Notes: generated by a model from the letters alone, not told the origin. Positions 32,841-43,615 are shown, counted from the first letter of the stretch. The stretch is DNA of 64,000 nt from Cantharellus purpuraceus (GCA_025174535.1 JALBUN010000030.1:111123-175122); one strand, 5' to 3'. Numbers and translations: made by a program.

Positions 32841-33545
32841 TGTGTGGGTCCTAGACACATGCCAGAGACGCTCTGTCCACACCATGACACCGGCATGGGT
32901 CTGAGACGCACATGAGAGAACACTCACCACACCACGACACCAGCATGCGTCTAAGACGCACATGAGAGAACGCCGTCTACACCACGACACCGGTATGCGT
33001 CTGAGACGCACGTGAGTGAACGCCATCTACACCATGACACCGGTATGCGTCTGAGACGCACATGAGAGAACGCTCTCCACACCACGACACCGGCATGCGT
33101 CTGAGACGCATGTGAGTGAACACTCTCCACACCACAACACCGGCATGCGTCTGAGATGCACATGAGAGAACGTCATATACACCATGACACCGGTATGCGT
33201 CTGAGACGCACATGAGAGAACGTCATATACACCATGACACCGGTATGCGTCTGAGACGCACATGAGAGAACGTCATATACACCACGACACCGGTATGCGT
33301 CTGAGACGCACGTGAGTGAACGCCATATACACCATGACACCGGTATGCGTCTGAGACGCACGTGAGAGAACATCATATACACCATGACACCGGTATGCGT
33401 CTGAGACGCATGTGAGTGAATGCCATATACACCATGACACCGGTATGCGTCTGAGACGCACATGAGAGAACGTCATATACACCATGACACCGGTATGCGT
33501 CTGAGACGCACGGAGAGAACGCCATCCACACCACGACACCGGCAT
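32841..33545 (+). repeat. First 50-bp tandem array (copy B, part 2)
   Basis: About 14 units in an order closely matching part of the array of copy A, including the same variant units with CTCTCCACACCAC, which indicates a recent common origin of the two arrays. Confidence 0.9.
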
Positions 33546-34610
33546 GCGTCCCAGACGCATATTGGAAAACACCTGTGCGAATGATGACACCAGTGTGCAT
33601 CTCTGATGCACACTGGAGCACATCTGTCCATGCTCTGGTAATTGTTATTTACATGTGCGTCTGAGACGCATGGCGATGTTGTGGCCATGTTGGAGTTTTC
33701 AGATGAGTGTCCACGACGGATGGCTGATGGGTGATGGATCTCTGTGTTGTGCTTCCCAGTGGGTTTTACTAGTTATTCATGTACTGGTCTGAAGTTGATT
33801 TGAATTTTACTCCCGGATAGCACAAAGCGTCAATGAGTCTGTTTACATCCAAGGCATGCTCCCTCTCTTCATCGGACTCTTCCTACTGACCAGACTACTG
33901 GTGATCATACACAGCCTGTTGAGATCTCACATCCCGGACCCCTGGCTGCGGACCTGAGCCATGAGCTCATGACCACCCTCACCCGCCATCCCGATGTACC
34001 GATGTGCGCTCAGATGAGAGAAAGCTGATGAGAGGCCAGAAATGATGGGGTTCCTGTGAGCTGGAGTGGGGATAGACACGAGCTGAGGGATATGAGGGTG
34101 GTGGGATAAAAGTAAGATACAGTAACATCTCACGTACAATGGTCTCTGGCTGGTTTATTATAGCACTATGTGAGTGGGATATAGTTGCGGTTTGGATACA
34201 AATCTGGATATGGCCCGCCATGGATGGGAGGCAGCCCTGCGCTGTACAGTGGGGCCAATGGATTCACGGACAACTAGTCTCTGGCCAACGGGATCTGACG
34301 GATGACTCTGACGCGCTGGCGACCCCTAAACCTGCTCGTCCAGCACTGAGGGCTACGGCCAGTCGCAGCAGGGTGTTGTGGCCATATATCCCACAGTAGG
34401 CCATATATCCCACAGTAGGCCAGCCCTCCCGCAGCATACCCTGGCCACCCACGCGTCAAGATTGCCATCCCCTTGACGTCAGCACCCCGCTGCCCACGGT
34501 TGATTCGCTCACCGGGAGCCAGGATGGGCTTCCCCCGATGATGTGCTGTGGATGGACGGGGTGCTCTCGAAATGCTGTGTTTGGGTGACTTGCGAGGAGA
34601 ATGAGGATGG

Positions 34611-35253
34611 GGTTGATGTGGGAGGTGCTCTGACGTGGATCGCAGATGGACATGCCATCGCGTCGATGTCCCAGACACACATCGGATCGGATTGATGTGA
34701 GGTGGTCCAATGTGCATTTCAGAGGCACATACGGTCGCGTTGATGTGAGAGGGGGTTCGATGTGCGTCTGAGACGGACATACCGTCGCGTTGATGTGAGA
34801 GGTAGTCCGACGTGCGTCTGAGACGGACATACCGTCGCGTTGATGTGAGAGGTAGTCCGACGTGCGTCTGAGACGGACATACCGTCGCGTTGATGTGAGA
34901 GGTAGTCCGACGTGCGTCTGAGACGCACATACCGACGCACATACCGTCGTGTTGATGTGAGAGGTGGTCAGACGTGCGTCTGAGACGCACATACTGTCGC
35001 ATTACCGTCGTGTTGATGTGAGAGGTGGTCAGACGTGCGTCTGAGACGCACATACCGACGCACATACCGTCGTGTTGATGTGAGAGGTGGTCAGACGTGC
35101 GTCTGAGACGCACATACCGACGCACATACCGTCGTGTTGATGTGAGAGGTGGTCAGACGTGCGTCTGAGACGCACATACTGACGCACATACGGTCATGTT
35201 GATGTGAGAGGTAGTCCAACATGCATCCCAGACGGACATACTGTCGCGTTGAT
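34611..35253 (+). repeat. Second tandem array (copy B)
   Basis: About 12 units of 50 and 62 bp. Where copy A mostly has GACGGACATACCGACGGAC, many units here read GACGCACATACCGACGCAC, i.e. C instead of G at the same places. Confidence 0.9.
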
Positions 35254-35568
35254 ATGAGTGGGTGAATAGGCCCAAACTCTTGCTCACCGGTGATTATATT
35301 CAAGCGCAGGGGTGTAAATAATTTATGGGTAGCTATTTTTGAGTGTGTATATAGCACGCATGTCATACGCACCTACGGCGATGCCCCAAGTGTTCTTAAA
35401 ACGAACAGGACGACAATGTGTGTGGTATTCTAACAAAGTAGTCCGCGTCGTGCATATTGAACAAAACAAGAGAGCATTATGGAAAAGAGAAGGGCATGGC
35501 AACCGTGACGGGCTCAAGTTCATCCCCCACGAAGAAAGCAAGTAAGAAAGCAAACCGCCCATGCTACG

Positions 35569-36333
35569 CTAGATGATCACGGACTGGTTGTCTTCCGCCT
35601 TGCCGCTCTGGAAGGGCATCTCGGCAAAGGTGGTGGGACCACGGACGCCTGGAGGCCGTGGGGTTCCAGCCCCCGGATTTGGATTGGGCAAAGGGAGTGC
35701 CGGGTTCCCCGGGTTCGAGGATGGAGGGGAGGGTCCGGCGGGAGGGGTGGGATGAATAGGTGGAGGGGCACCAGCGGTGGGGTTCACGTGCTCGCTCGAC
35801 TGGTGGGGTCGCCCTGGCGGGCGGCCCGCAGCACGCCCGTGCCCGTGCCCACGTGCATGTGCTGGGCCATGTGTGCTATGCGAGGAAGGTGCAGGGGACG
35901 TGGGGAGACCGCCTACTGGGGCATCGGTAAGCGAGTAGCGAATCTGGGCCTCAGGAAGCTGAGAGGGCGGTGGTCGCGGCTGGTGGGACGACGGACGCAG
36001 GCCAGAATATCCGCGGTCGCTGCCGGGGGTGACTCCTCCCTGCCGTCGGTGGGTGAAGGAGCCATCGATGGCGCAGAGGTCGTCGAACGCATGAGGGCGC
36101 AGGCACAGGCACAGGCATTGAGGCAGTCTCCGCGGCCCATGCCAGACGAGACGCGGGTGCGTGATCGGATCGTGCTCTGTGCGGGAGAGTGCCTGGGGCG
36201 GCGGCTGGGTGAGGGCGCTGAGGGGTTCCGGGGCATCAGCGTTGCCGTGCTCGACGGCGTTGCAGAGGACGCGTCAGGGGTGTGTTCGGCGGGCCTTGGG
36301 CAGAGCCACGCGCCTTGGGATACGATTTCCTAG
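35569..36333 (-). CDS. Degenerate Pro-rich reading frame in the GC-rich block (copy B)
   Basis: This is the counterpart of 30991-31731, with the same C-terminal AEMPFQSGKAEDNQSV tail at the left end. Here the frame is broken into two shorter pieces (35,787-35,569 and about 36,236-35,913 in another frame). Sequence between 36,368 and 37,236 on the same strand is also open and protein-like in places (for example a YVYGLILLPQFSHV stretch), so the ancestral gene may have been longer. Not recognised. Confidence 0.25.
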
Positions 36334-37646
36334 CGGCGACAATGTGCTTGGGGCCAGCGACAGCGACTTCAGAGTAATAGCCCACGGGAAACTCGGGGCT
36401 TCCCAGACGTTTGCGCGCGGCCTGCGGGTGGGAGAGTCAATACACGGTCAAGAGCGGGCACTGGATAAGTGAGACGGGTATGGGATGGGCAGGGACCAGG
36501 AGGAATGAGGACGGCAATGACAGGTTCGTCGAGACGGACGTGGGAAAACTGGGGGAGAAGAATGAGGCCATAGACATAGGGGGGCTGGGGCGGTTCGGTG
36601 GTGGTGAGGGTAGCGGCACGGTGGAGGAGAGGGAGGGTGTCGGGAGGCGAGGCGGGGAGACGGAGCTGGGCGAGGAGACGGGCGATGGGGATGGGCTGGG
36701 GTGTGATGTGAGGCAGTGGGGTGGCAGCTGGGTAGAGACTTAGGTAAAGACAGCTCTGGACGGCTGCGGGCACGCGGGGCTCGAAAGAGTCGCGCGGGCG
36801 GGAAGGGTCGGCGACGGCCTGATAGTGCCTGCCGAGACGGAAGGAGGGGCGCTGCACGCCGGCATGGCCTGCCGAGACGGAAGGAGGGGTGCTGGACGTG
36901 GCCTCAAACTCGCGAAAGGGATCGGGCGGGGAGGGCTGGACCTGGGAGGGAAAGGGGCGGCTGGAGTGGAGGGTGCCGCGGAGATAGGTGGCCTCGGCAA
37001 ACCAGGGCGGGAGGGGCGGTGGGGAAGAGGCGGCGAGGAGGGCGACTCGGATCTGGACGGGATGATTGGGGAGATGGGGAAAGACGGGGTTGGAGAGGAC
37101 GATGGGGCGCTCCGGGGGCGCGGTGGTGGGGGTGGGCTGCTGCTGGGTGGGGTGGACGAGGAAGAGGATGTCGGGGATGGACGGGAGGTGGTCGGGGCAA
37201 GGGCGCTGCGGGAGTGGGCGCTGGGCGGGTTCCCAAAGGCAGAATTATATTGGGCGGGGATGCGGCCCGGTCAAATAACCCGGTTGGGAGTGCGCGTCTG
37301 ATGATGCTGTTGACCGCTTATTGACTCTGCCATGCACAGGCCGCGTGCAAAGTGGGTCTCAGCGGTCCAAAGGACATTGTGACCGCTAGGAAATGTATGC
37401 CAAGGTACGTGGGTGTGTGCAAGGGGCGCCGAAGACACGGCTGAGATGTTCTCTGGCAGGCCGTTGAGCAAGGGAAGGGTTAAGCGGCAGCATGGCTGAG
37501 GACGGTGACGCAGCTGGTGCTGCAGGTACTCTCCCGCATGGAGGACAAGGGGATCACGGACACACCTCTGGTGCGGCAACCAGCCACTCCCACCCCGCTC
37601 CTGCAGCGCCCAGGGCTACCGCCAGTGGGAGCAGCGGGTCGCGGGG

Positions 37647-38477
37647 GTGTATCCCCCGCAGCAGGCCGAACGGATGCTCAAGAGGGTTGAGCGGGGACCT
37701 GACCGCGCCGCTGGGCAGGCTCGGCCCCGGATGGGGGGCTCCGTGTGGGACCAGGGCTTTGGTGGTGCGGGTGGGGTCTCTGGGGCAGACACGCCTGGGT
37801 GGTGGCTCGGATTTGGGGGGACGGGGGCGACGGTGGTGAATACAAAGCTGAAGGACGATGTGTTTGGGACGATCCTGAAGGGGATCCGGCGGGGTGCGTT
37901 CGACCATCGTCTTGGCGGGATGGGCACGGAAGACGAGGGCGAGGGGGACGAGGGCGACATTGACGGGGAGGGTGGGAGGGGAGAGGGGTCGCGCATGGGC
38001 GACATGGGGAGGGGCGGCGGGGGGGTGGGACGCTTGAAAGAGGAGGCCGCCGTGTACGAGGGTGGGACGCTGGGGCGGGTGGAGAGCGAGGGGCTGATTG
38101 CCAGGCCTGGGCGGATACGGGCGATGGAGGAGGAGGGCAAGCGGTGGGAGGATGGGCGTCGGGTGCGGGCGGGGAGTGTGGTTGAGTTTTTTGATTTTGA
38201 GGAGGAGGGAGACGGGGGGGAGGGCTCGGGTGGGGTGGGAAAGGGACATGTGGTGGCGGGTGGAGGTGGAGGTGGAGGGGCAGGCGCGGATGGCGACCAT
38301 GGTGTGGTGGGGAAAGGCAGTCGCTCGGGCTGGTGCTCGCCTGTGCGCCCCCGCCATAGACATGGGCGGGACGGAGAGGCGACGGGATGTGTCTCCCCCG
38401 CCCCGCGTCCCCTTCCCGAGCAGCGCGACGGACTCCCGGTCTCGCGTACCGACAGACATACGGTGGTGTTGATGTGA
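37647..38477 (+). CDS. Degenerate Gly-rich frame in copy B, possible kinase N-terminus
   Basis: An open plus-strand frame of 276 codons contains VVNTKLKDDVFGTILK followed by a long acidic/Gly region and VVEFFDFEEE. From memory, similar text occurs in the poorly conserved N-terminal region of basidiomycete inositol hexakisphosphate kinases, but no catalytic motif is present here, so this is only a hint. The copy in unit C (42,517 onward) is cut by telomere repeats just after the acidic region. Heavy G-richness makes the minus strand open as well. Confidence 0.2.
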   Translation: MYPPQQAERMLKRVERGPDRAAGQARPRMGGSVWDQGFGGAGGVSGADTPGWWLGFGGTGATVVNTKLKDDVFGTILKGIRRGAFDHRLGGMGTEDEGEGDEGDIDGEGGRGEGSRMGDMGRGGGGVGRLKEEAAVYEGGTLGRVESEGLIARPGRIRAMEEEGKRWEDGRRVRAGSVVEFFDFEEEGDGGEGSGGVGKGHVVAGGGGGGGAGADGDHGVVGKGSRSGWCSPVRPRHRHGRDGEATGCVSPAPRPLPEQRDGLPVSRTDRHTVVLM

Positions 38478-38811
38478 GAGGTGGACGGATTAGGTTATGA
38501 GCTAAAATATTATAAACAATTAAATATAAGAATAGACGTTCAGATAGCGACGGACATACGGTCGGGTTGATGTGAGAGGTGGTGCAAGGTGGGTGGCAGA
38601 CGGACATACTGTGACGTTGATATGAGTGGTGGGTTAGCCAAACTGTTGCTCACCAGTGATTATATTGAAGGGCAGGGGTGTAAATAATTTATGGGTAGCT
38701 ATTTTTGAGTGTGTATATAGGATGGATGTGGTACGGACCTACGGCGAGGCGGCAAGTGTTCTTAGGGTTAAAGAGGGGTGCAAAGGTCGGCTAGGTCAGT
38801 CAAAAAAATAG

Positions 38812-38993
38812 GTAGGGCTGGGCTAGGCTGGGCTAGGATGGATGGGATGGGATGGGATGGACTGGGATGGGCTGGGATGGGATGGACTGGGATGGGATGG
38901 AATGGAATGGGCTGGGATGGACTGGGATGGGCTGGGCTGGGATGGATGGGCTGGGATGGGATGGGCTGGGCTGGGCTGGGATGGGCTGAACAG
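38812..38993 (+). repeat. G-rich pentameric satellite (TGGGA/TGGGC)
   Basis: About 180 bp are made of five-base steps TGGGA, TGGGC, TGGAC and TGGAT, with a run of three Gs nearly every five bases. The strand has strong potential for G-quadruplex formation. It lies just after a GTTCTTAGGGTTAA junction. Confidence 0.9.
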
Positions 38994-39009
38994 ATGTGCA
39001 GACACAGAG

Positions 39010-39665
39010 AGGTATGAAGGGATGCATGTGTGTTCCTCCTGGACAGATGTGCAGGCATGGAGGTGTATGGAGGGGGTGTGTGTGTTCCTCCTGGACAGAT
39101 GTGCAGGCATAGAGGTGTATGGAGGGGTGTGTGTGTGTGTTCCTCCTGGACAGATGTGCAGGCATGGAGTGTATGGAGGGGTGTGTGTGCGTTCCTCCTG
39201 GACAGATGTACAGGCATGGAGTGTATGGAGGGGTGTGTGTGCGTTCCTCCTGGACACACGTGCAGGCATGGAGTGTATGGAGGGGTGTGTGTGCGTTCCT
39301 CCTGGACACACGTGCAGGCACAGATGTGTATGGAGGGGTGTGTGTGTGTTCCTCCTGGACACACGTGCAGGCATGGAGTGTATGGAGGGGTGTGTGTGTG
39401 TTCCTCCTGGACACACGTGCAGGCACAGATGTGTATGGAGGGATGTGTGTGTGTTCCTCCTGGACACACGTGCAGGCACAGATGTGTATGGAGGGATGTG
39501 TGTGTGTTCCTCCTGGACACACGTGCAGGCACAGATGTGTATGGAGGGATGTGTGCGTGTTCCTCCTGGACACACGTGCAGGCACAGATGTGTATGGAGG
39601 GATGTGTGTGTGTTCCTCCTGGACACACGTGCAGGCACAGAGGTGTATGGAGGGATGTGTGCATG
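39010..39665 (+). repeat. 53-bp tandem array (about 12 units)
   Basis: The unit has GTTCCTCCTGGACACACGTG, CAGGCACAGATG and a TGTATGGAGGG..TGTGTGTG piece. The spacing measured between CCTCCTGG cores is 52-54 bp. Both strands are open in all frames, giving long artificial frames (up to about 465 codons on the minus strand). Confidence 0.9.
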
Positions 39666-39716
39666 TGTGAGGGTGGAAGAGGATGTGCAGAGAAAGACAA
39701 GGAGAAGTGTGATGAT

Positions 39717-39942
39717 AGGGTAGAGGTGGTGTAGAGATGGTGTTGGAGGTGGTGTAGAGATAGTGTGGGTGTGGGGTGGAGGTGGTGTAGAGATGGTGTG
39801 GAGGTGGTGGAGAGGTGGTGTAGAGATGGTGTAGAGGTGGTGTAGAGATGGTGTAGAGGTGGTGTAGAGATGGTGTGGAGGTGGTGTGGAGGTGGTGTAG
39901 AGGTGATGTAGAGATAGTGTAGAGGTGGAGTAGAGACACTTC
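39717..39942 (+). repeat. Short-unit satellite (GTAGAGATGGTG / GTAGAGGTGGTG)
   Basis: Twelve-base units alternate GTAGAGATGGTG and GTAGAGGTGGTG over about 220 bp, low in C on this strand. Confidence 0.85.
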
Positions 39943-40139
39943 ATGTGACCAGTAAATGCACTGAGTCAAGAGACATATCTGTCCGTGATGCATGAAACAA
40001 TATATGAGGATCTGAAACCAAAACAAGATGCAAATCATATATACATATAATACATGTAGATCTGAAATAACGTGTATGATATGTATGCATATGATATGTG
40101 TAGATGTAATGACACGGGTGCATGTGAAATGAAATGGTA

Positions 40140-42963
40140 ACGACCCGGCCCCAATGGATTCACGCACAACTACTCTGCCCAACGCCATCTCATCCATCAC
40201 TCTCACGCCCCGGCCCAGACGCACATACAAGCCCAGGGGTGTAAATAATTTATGGGTAGATGTGTGTATATAGCATGCATGTCATATGCACCTATGCCGA
40301 CACCCCAAGTGTTCTTAAAATGAACAGGAAGACAATGTGTGTGGTATTCTAACAAAGTAGTCGGCGTCATGCGTATTAAATGAAACAAGAGAGCACTATG
40401 GAAACCAGAAGCCCATACCAGCGTGACGCGCTCAAGCTCATCCCCAACGAAGAAAGCAAGTAAGAAAGCAAAGAACCACTAACCCCCCATTCTACGCTAC
40501 CTGATCACGCACTCCTTGTCTTCCGCCTTGCCACTCTGGAAGCCCATCTCGGCAAACATGGCGGCATCACCCACGCCTCCAGGCCACGCCGTTCCAGCCC
40601 CTGCATTTCCATTGGACAAAGGGCTCCCCGGGTGAGAGGATGCAGGGGAGGGTCCGGCGGGAGCAGTGGCATGGATAGGTGCAGGCGCACCAGCGGTGGC
40701 GTTCACGTGCTCGCTCGACTCGTGGCGTCGCCCTGGCGGGCCGCCCGCAGCACGCCCGTGCCCGTGCCCACGTCCATGTGCTGGGCCATGTGTGCTATGC
40801 GAGGCCGGTGCAGGTGACGTGGGGAGACCGCCTACTGGGGCATCGGTAAGCGAGTAGCGTATCTGGGCCTCGGGAAGCTGAGAGGGTGGTGGTCGCGGCT
40901 GGTGGGACGACGGACGCAGGCCAAAATATCCGCGGTCGCTGCCGGGGGTGACTCCTCCCTGCCGTCGGTGGGTGAAGGAGCCCATCGATGGCGCAGAGGC
41001 TCTGTGCGGGAGAGTGCCTGGGGCGGCGGCTGGGTGAGGGCGCTGAGGGGTTCCGGGGCATCAGCGTTGCCGTGCTCGACGGCGTTGCAGAGGACGCGTC
41101 AGGGGTGTGTTCGGCGGGCCTTGCGCAGAGCCATGCACCTTGTCGGGAAAGGTGACCGCCAGTGCCTTGTCCTTTTCAAACGCGCTTTCCGGGCCGCAGA
41201 GGGCGGTGGTGAGGGTGAGGGCAAGCACGGACGCAGGGCAAGTGACGTATAGTACTGCACGCTGAGGAGGGGGTGAAAGGGGAATGGCAAGACGGGATAC
41301 TGGTACAGGTGTCTGAGGTTGTAGACAAGTGCAAAGGCTTGGTAGGCGGCGGGCTCGAGGAATTTGGGTGACTCGAGTGGGGCACTGGATAAGTGAGACG
41401 GGTATGGGATGGGCAGGGACCAGGAGGAATGAGGACGTCAATGACACGTTCGTCGACACGCACGTGGGAAAACTGGGGGAGAAGAATGAGGCCATAGACA
41501 TAGGTGGGCTGGGGCGGTTCGGTGGTGGTTCGGGTAGCGGCACGGTGGAGGAGAGGGAGGGTGTTGGGAGGCGAGGCGGGGAGACGGAGGTGGCGGAGCA
41601 GACGGGCCAAGCGCATGGGCTGGGGTGTGATGTGAGGCAGTGGGGTGGCAGCTCGCTAGAGACTTATGTAAAGACAGCTCTGGACGGCTGCGGGCACGTG
41701 GGGCTCGAAAGAGTCGCGCGGGCGGGAAGGGTCGGCGACAGCCTGATAGTGCCTGCCGAGACGGAAGGAGGGGTGCTGCACGTGGCCTCAAACTCGCGAA
41801 AGGGATCGGGCGGGGAGGGCTGGACCTGGGAGGGAAAGGGGCGGCTGGAGTGTCGGGTGCGGTGGAGATAGGTGGCCTGAGAGGGAGGGGCGGTGGGGAA
41901 GAGGCGGCGAGGAGGGTGACTCGGATCTGGACGGGATGATTGGGGAGATGGGGAAAGACGGGGTGAGAGAGGATGATGGGGCGCTCCAGGGGCGCGGCGG
42001 TGGGGGTGCCCTGCTGCTGGGTGGGGTGGACGAGGAAGAGGATGTCAGGGAGGTGGTCGGGGCAAGGGCGCTGGGGGAGTGGGCGCTGGGCGCTGGGGGG
42101 GTTCCCAAAGGCAGAATTATATTGGGCGGGGATGCAGCCCGGTCAAATAACCCGGTTGGGAGTGCGCGTCTGATGATCCTCTTGACCGCTTATTGACTCT
42201 CCCATCCACAGGCCGCAGGCAAAGTGGGTCTCAGCGGTCCAAAGCACATTGTCAGCTAGGAAACATATGGCAAGGTACGTGGGTGTGTGCAAGGGGCGCC
42301 GAAGACACGGCTGAGATGTTCTCTGGCAGGCCGTTGAGCAAGGGAAGGGTTAAGCGGCAGCATGGCTGAGGACGGTGACGCAGCTGGTGCTGGAGGTACT
42401 CTCCCGCATGGAGGACAAGGGGATCACGGACACAGCTCTGGTGCGGCAACCAGCCACTCCCACCCCGCTCCTGCAGCTCCCAGGGCTACCGCCAGTGGGA
42501 GCAGCGGGTCACGGGGGTGTATCCCCCGCAGCAGGCGGAACGGATGGTCAAGAGGGTTGAGCGGGGACCTGACCGCGCCGCTGGGCAGGCTCGGCCCCGG
42601 ATGGGGGGCTCCGTGTGGGACGAGGGGTTTGGTGGTGCGGGTGGGGTCTCTGGGGCAGAGACGCCTGGGTGGTGGCTCGGATTTGGGGGGACGGGGGCGA
42701 CGGTGGTGAATACAAAGCTAAAGGACGATGTGTTTGGGACGATCCCTTGGGGATCCGGCGGGGTGGGTTCGACCATGGTCTTGGGGGGATGGGCACGGAA
42801 GACGAGGGCGAGGGGGACGAGGGCGACATTGACGGGGAGGGTGGGAGGGGAGAGGGGTCGCGCATGGGCGACATGGGGAGGGGCGGCGAGGGGGGTGGGA
42901 TGCTTGAAAGAGGAGGCCGCCGTGTACGAGGGTGGGACGCTGGGGCGGGTGGAGAGCGAGGGG
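40140..42963 (+). repeat. Composite subtelomere-like repeat, copy C (truncated)
   Basis: It starts with a 70-bp remnant of the spacer (40,140-40,207), skips the arrays, then follows copy B's order: AT-rich piece, GC-rich block (40,490-41,150), a region of its own (41,150-41,380), and 41,382-42,963, homologous to 36,460-38,091. Homology to B ends at GAGCGAGGGG, where telomere repeats take over. Compared with A and B it keeps C where they have G at very many positions. Confidence 0.8.
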
Positions 42964-43028
42964 TTAGGGTTAGGGTTAGGGTTAGGGTTAGGGTTAGGGT
43001 TAGGGTTAGGGTTAGGGTTAGGGTTAGG
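42964..43028 (+). repeat. Interstitial telomeric tract, (TTAGGG)10 plus partial
   Basis: Ten perfect TTAGGG units (42,964-43,023) and TTAGG. The tract begins at a GGGG shared with the uninterrupted copy B (38,088-38,091), as expected for telomere addition at a broken end. It points rightward and is followed at 43,029 by unrelated coding sequence. Confidence 0.95.
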
Positions 43029-43615
43029 TGTCTCACAGAAACAAACAGGAAAGATTGCAGCGCCTGCTGGCCTGTCGATTCAGCTACATGGGCCTTCCTA
43101 CCCACCTAAATCTTTACCTGTGCCTCAGTCACTCAACCTCACGTTGCTATGTACACAGGATGGAGATTCCGATCCGATATTTCCGGATGCCCGAATTCTA
43201 GCAAAGGCGATGACAATAACGGGGGTAGCGGCGGGGGTAGCGATGGGGATGGAGAGAAGCACACGGATGAGGATCGTTCTAGTGGAAGTGGCGTTGGATG
43301 GTTCTTCCTTTTGTATGTGCACGTCAAGTCTCATTTGCAGCGAAGCTAACGTGTAGGTAGACTATTTATCTCATTCTTGGGATACTTTGCAGTTGGGGCA
43401 TATTATAACTACAATAATTTTGGAGCAACTGGTTGGGATCTAGTACCGTATGCATTCGCCACTATCTCTTCTTCCTGTAACTGATATATGACGATAGACA
43501 CCGAGATTTCTGGCGGGATGTGCCATACTTAGTCCGAGACTTTATGGAGCATTTATGCTCCACCCTGCGTCCCGGACGGCAAGGGGGTTCACGGCGGGGC
43601 TACATAGCAGTTTAA
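43029..43615 (+). pseudogene. Atg27-like type I membrane protein, 5'-truncated
   Basis: Exons near 43,035-43,312, 43,361-43,447 and 43,498-43,615 are joined by introns of 48 and 50 bp. Seen: a lumenal-domain remnant with SLNLTLLC and SDPIF, a Ser/Gly-rich linker, one transmembrane helix (WFFLLLFISFLGYFAVGAYY) and a short cytosolic tail with HRDFWRDVPYLV ending GYIAV. This is the layout of Atg27/mannose-6-phosphate-receptor-domain proteins, which cycle between Golgi, vacuole and Atg9 vesicles in autophagy. The signal peptide and most of the cysteine-rich lumenal domain are gone, cut at the telomeric tract, and the frame changes near 43,190. The tail end is intact. Confidence 0.65.

Larger units (their letters stand above)
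31755..38760 (+). repeat. Composite subtelomere-like repeat, copy B (about 7 kb, longest)
   Basis: Order: leader, first array part 1, a second leader inserted at 32,621, first array part 2, spacer (33,545-34,610), second array, AT-rich piece and GC-rich block (35,254-36,340), further GC-rich sequence to about 38,440, then a few degenerate second-array units and the same AT-rich TTATGGGTAGCTATTTTTGAG piece again at about 38,690. It ends at an AGGGTTA near 38,763, where simple satellites begin. Confidence 0.8.

Noticed and set aside
28010..33545. CRISPR-like regular array
   Set aside because: Units are contiguous 50-bp repeats with no unique spacers, the genome is eukaryotic, and there are no cas genes.
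37554..38607. Long Pro/His-rich minus-strand frames in the GC-rich block of copy B
   Set aside because: They mirror the Gly-rich plus frame; in very G-rich DNA both strands lack stops, and no conserved motif is visible.
38833..40230. 465-codon minus-strand frame through the 53-bp array
   Set aside because: Low-complexity satellite open on both strands in all frames, so openness carries no coding information.
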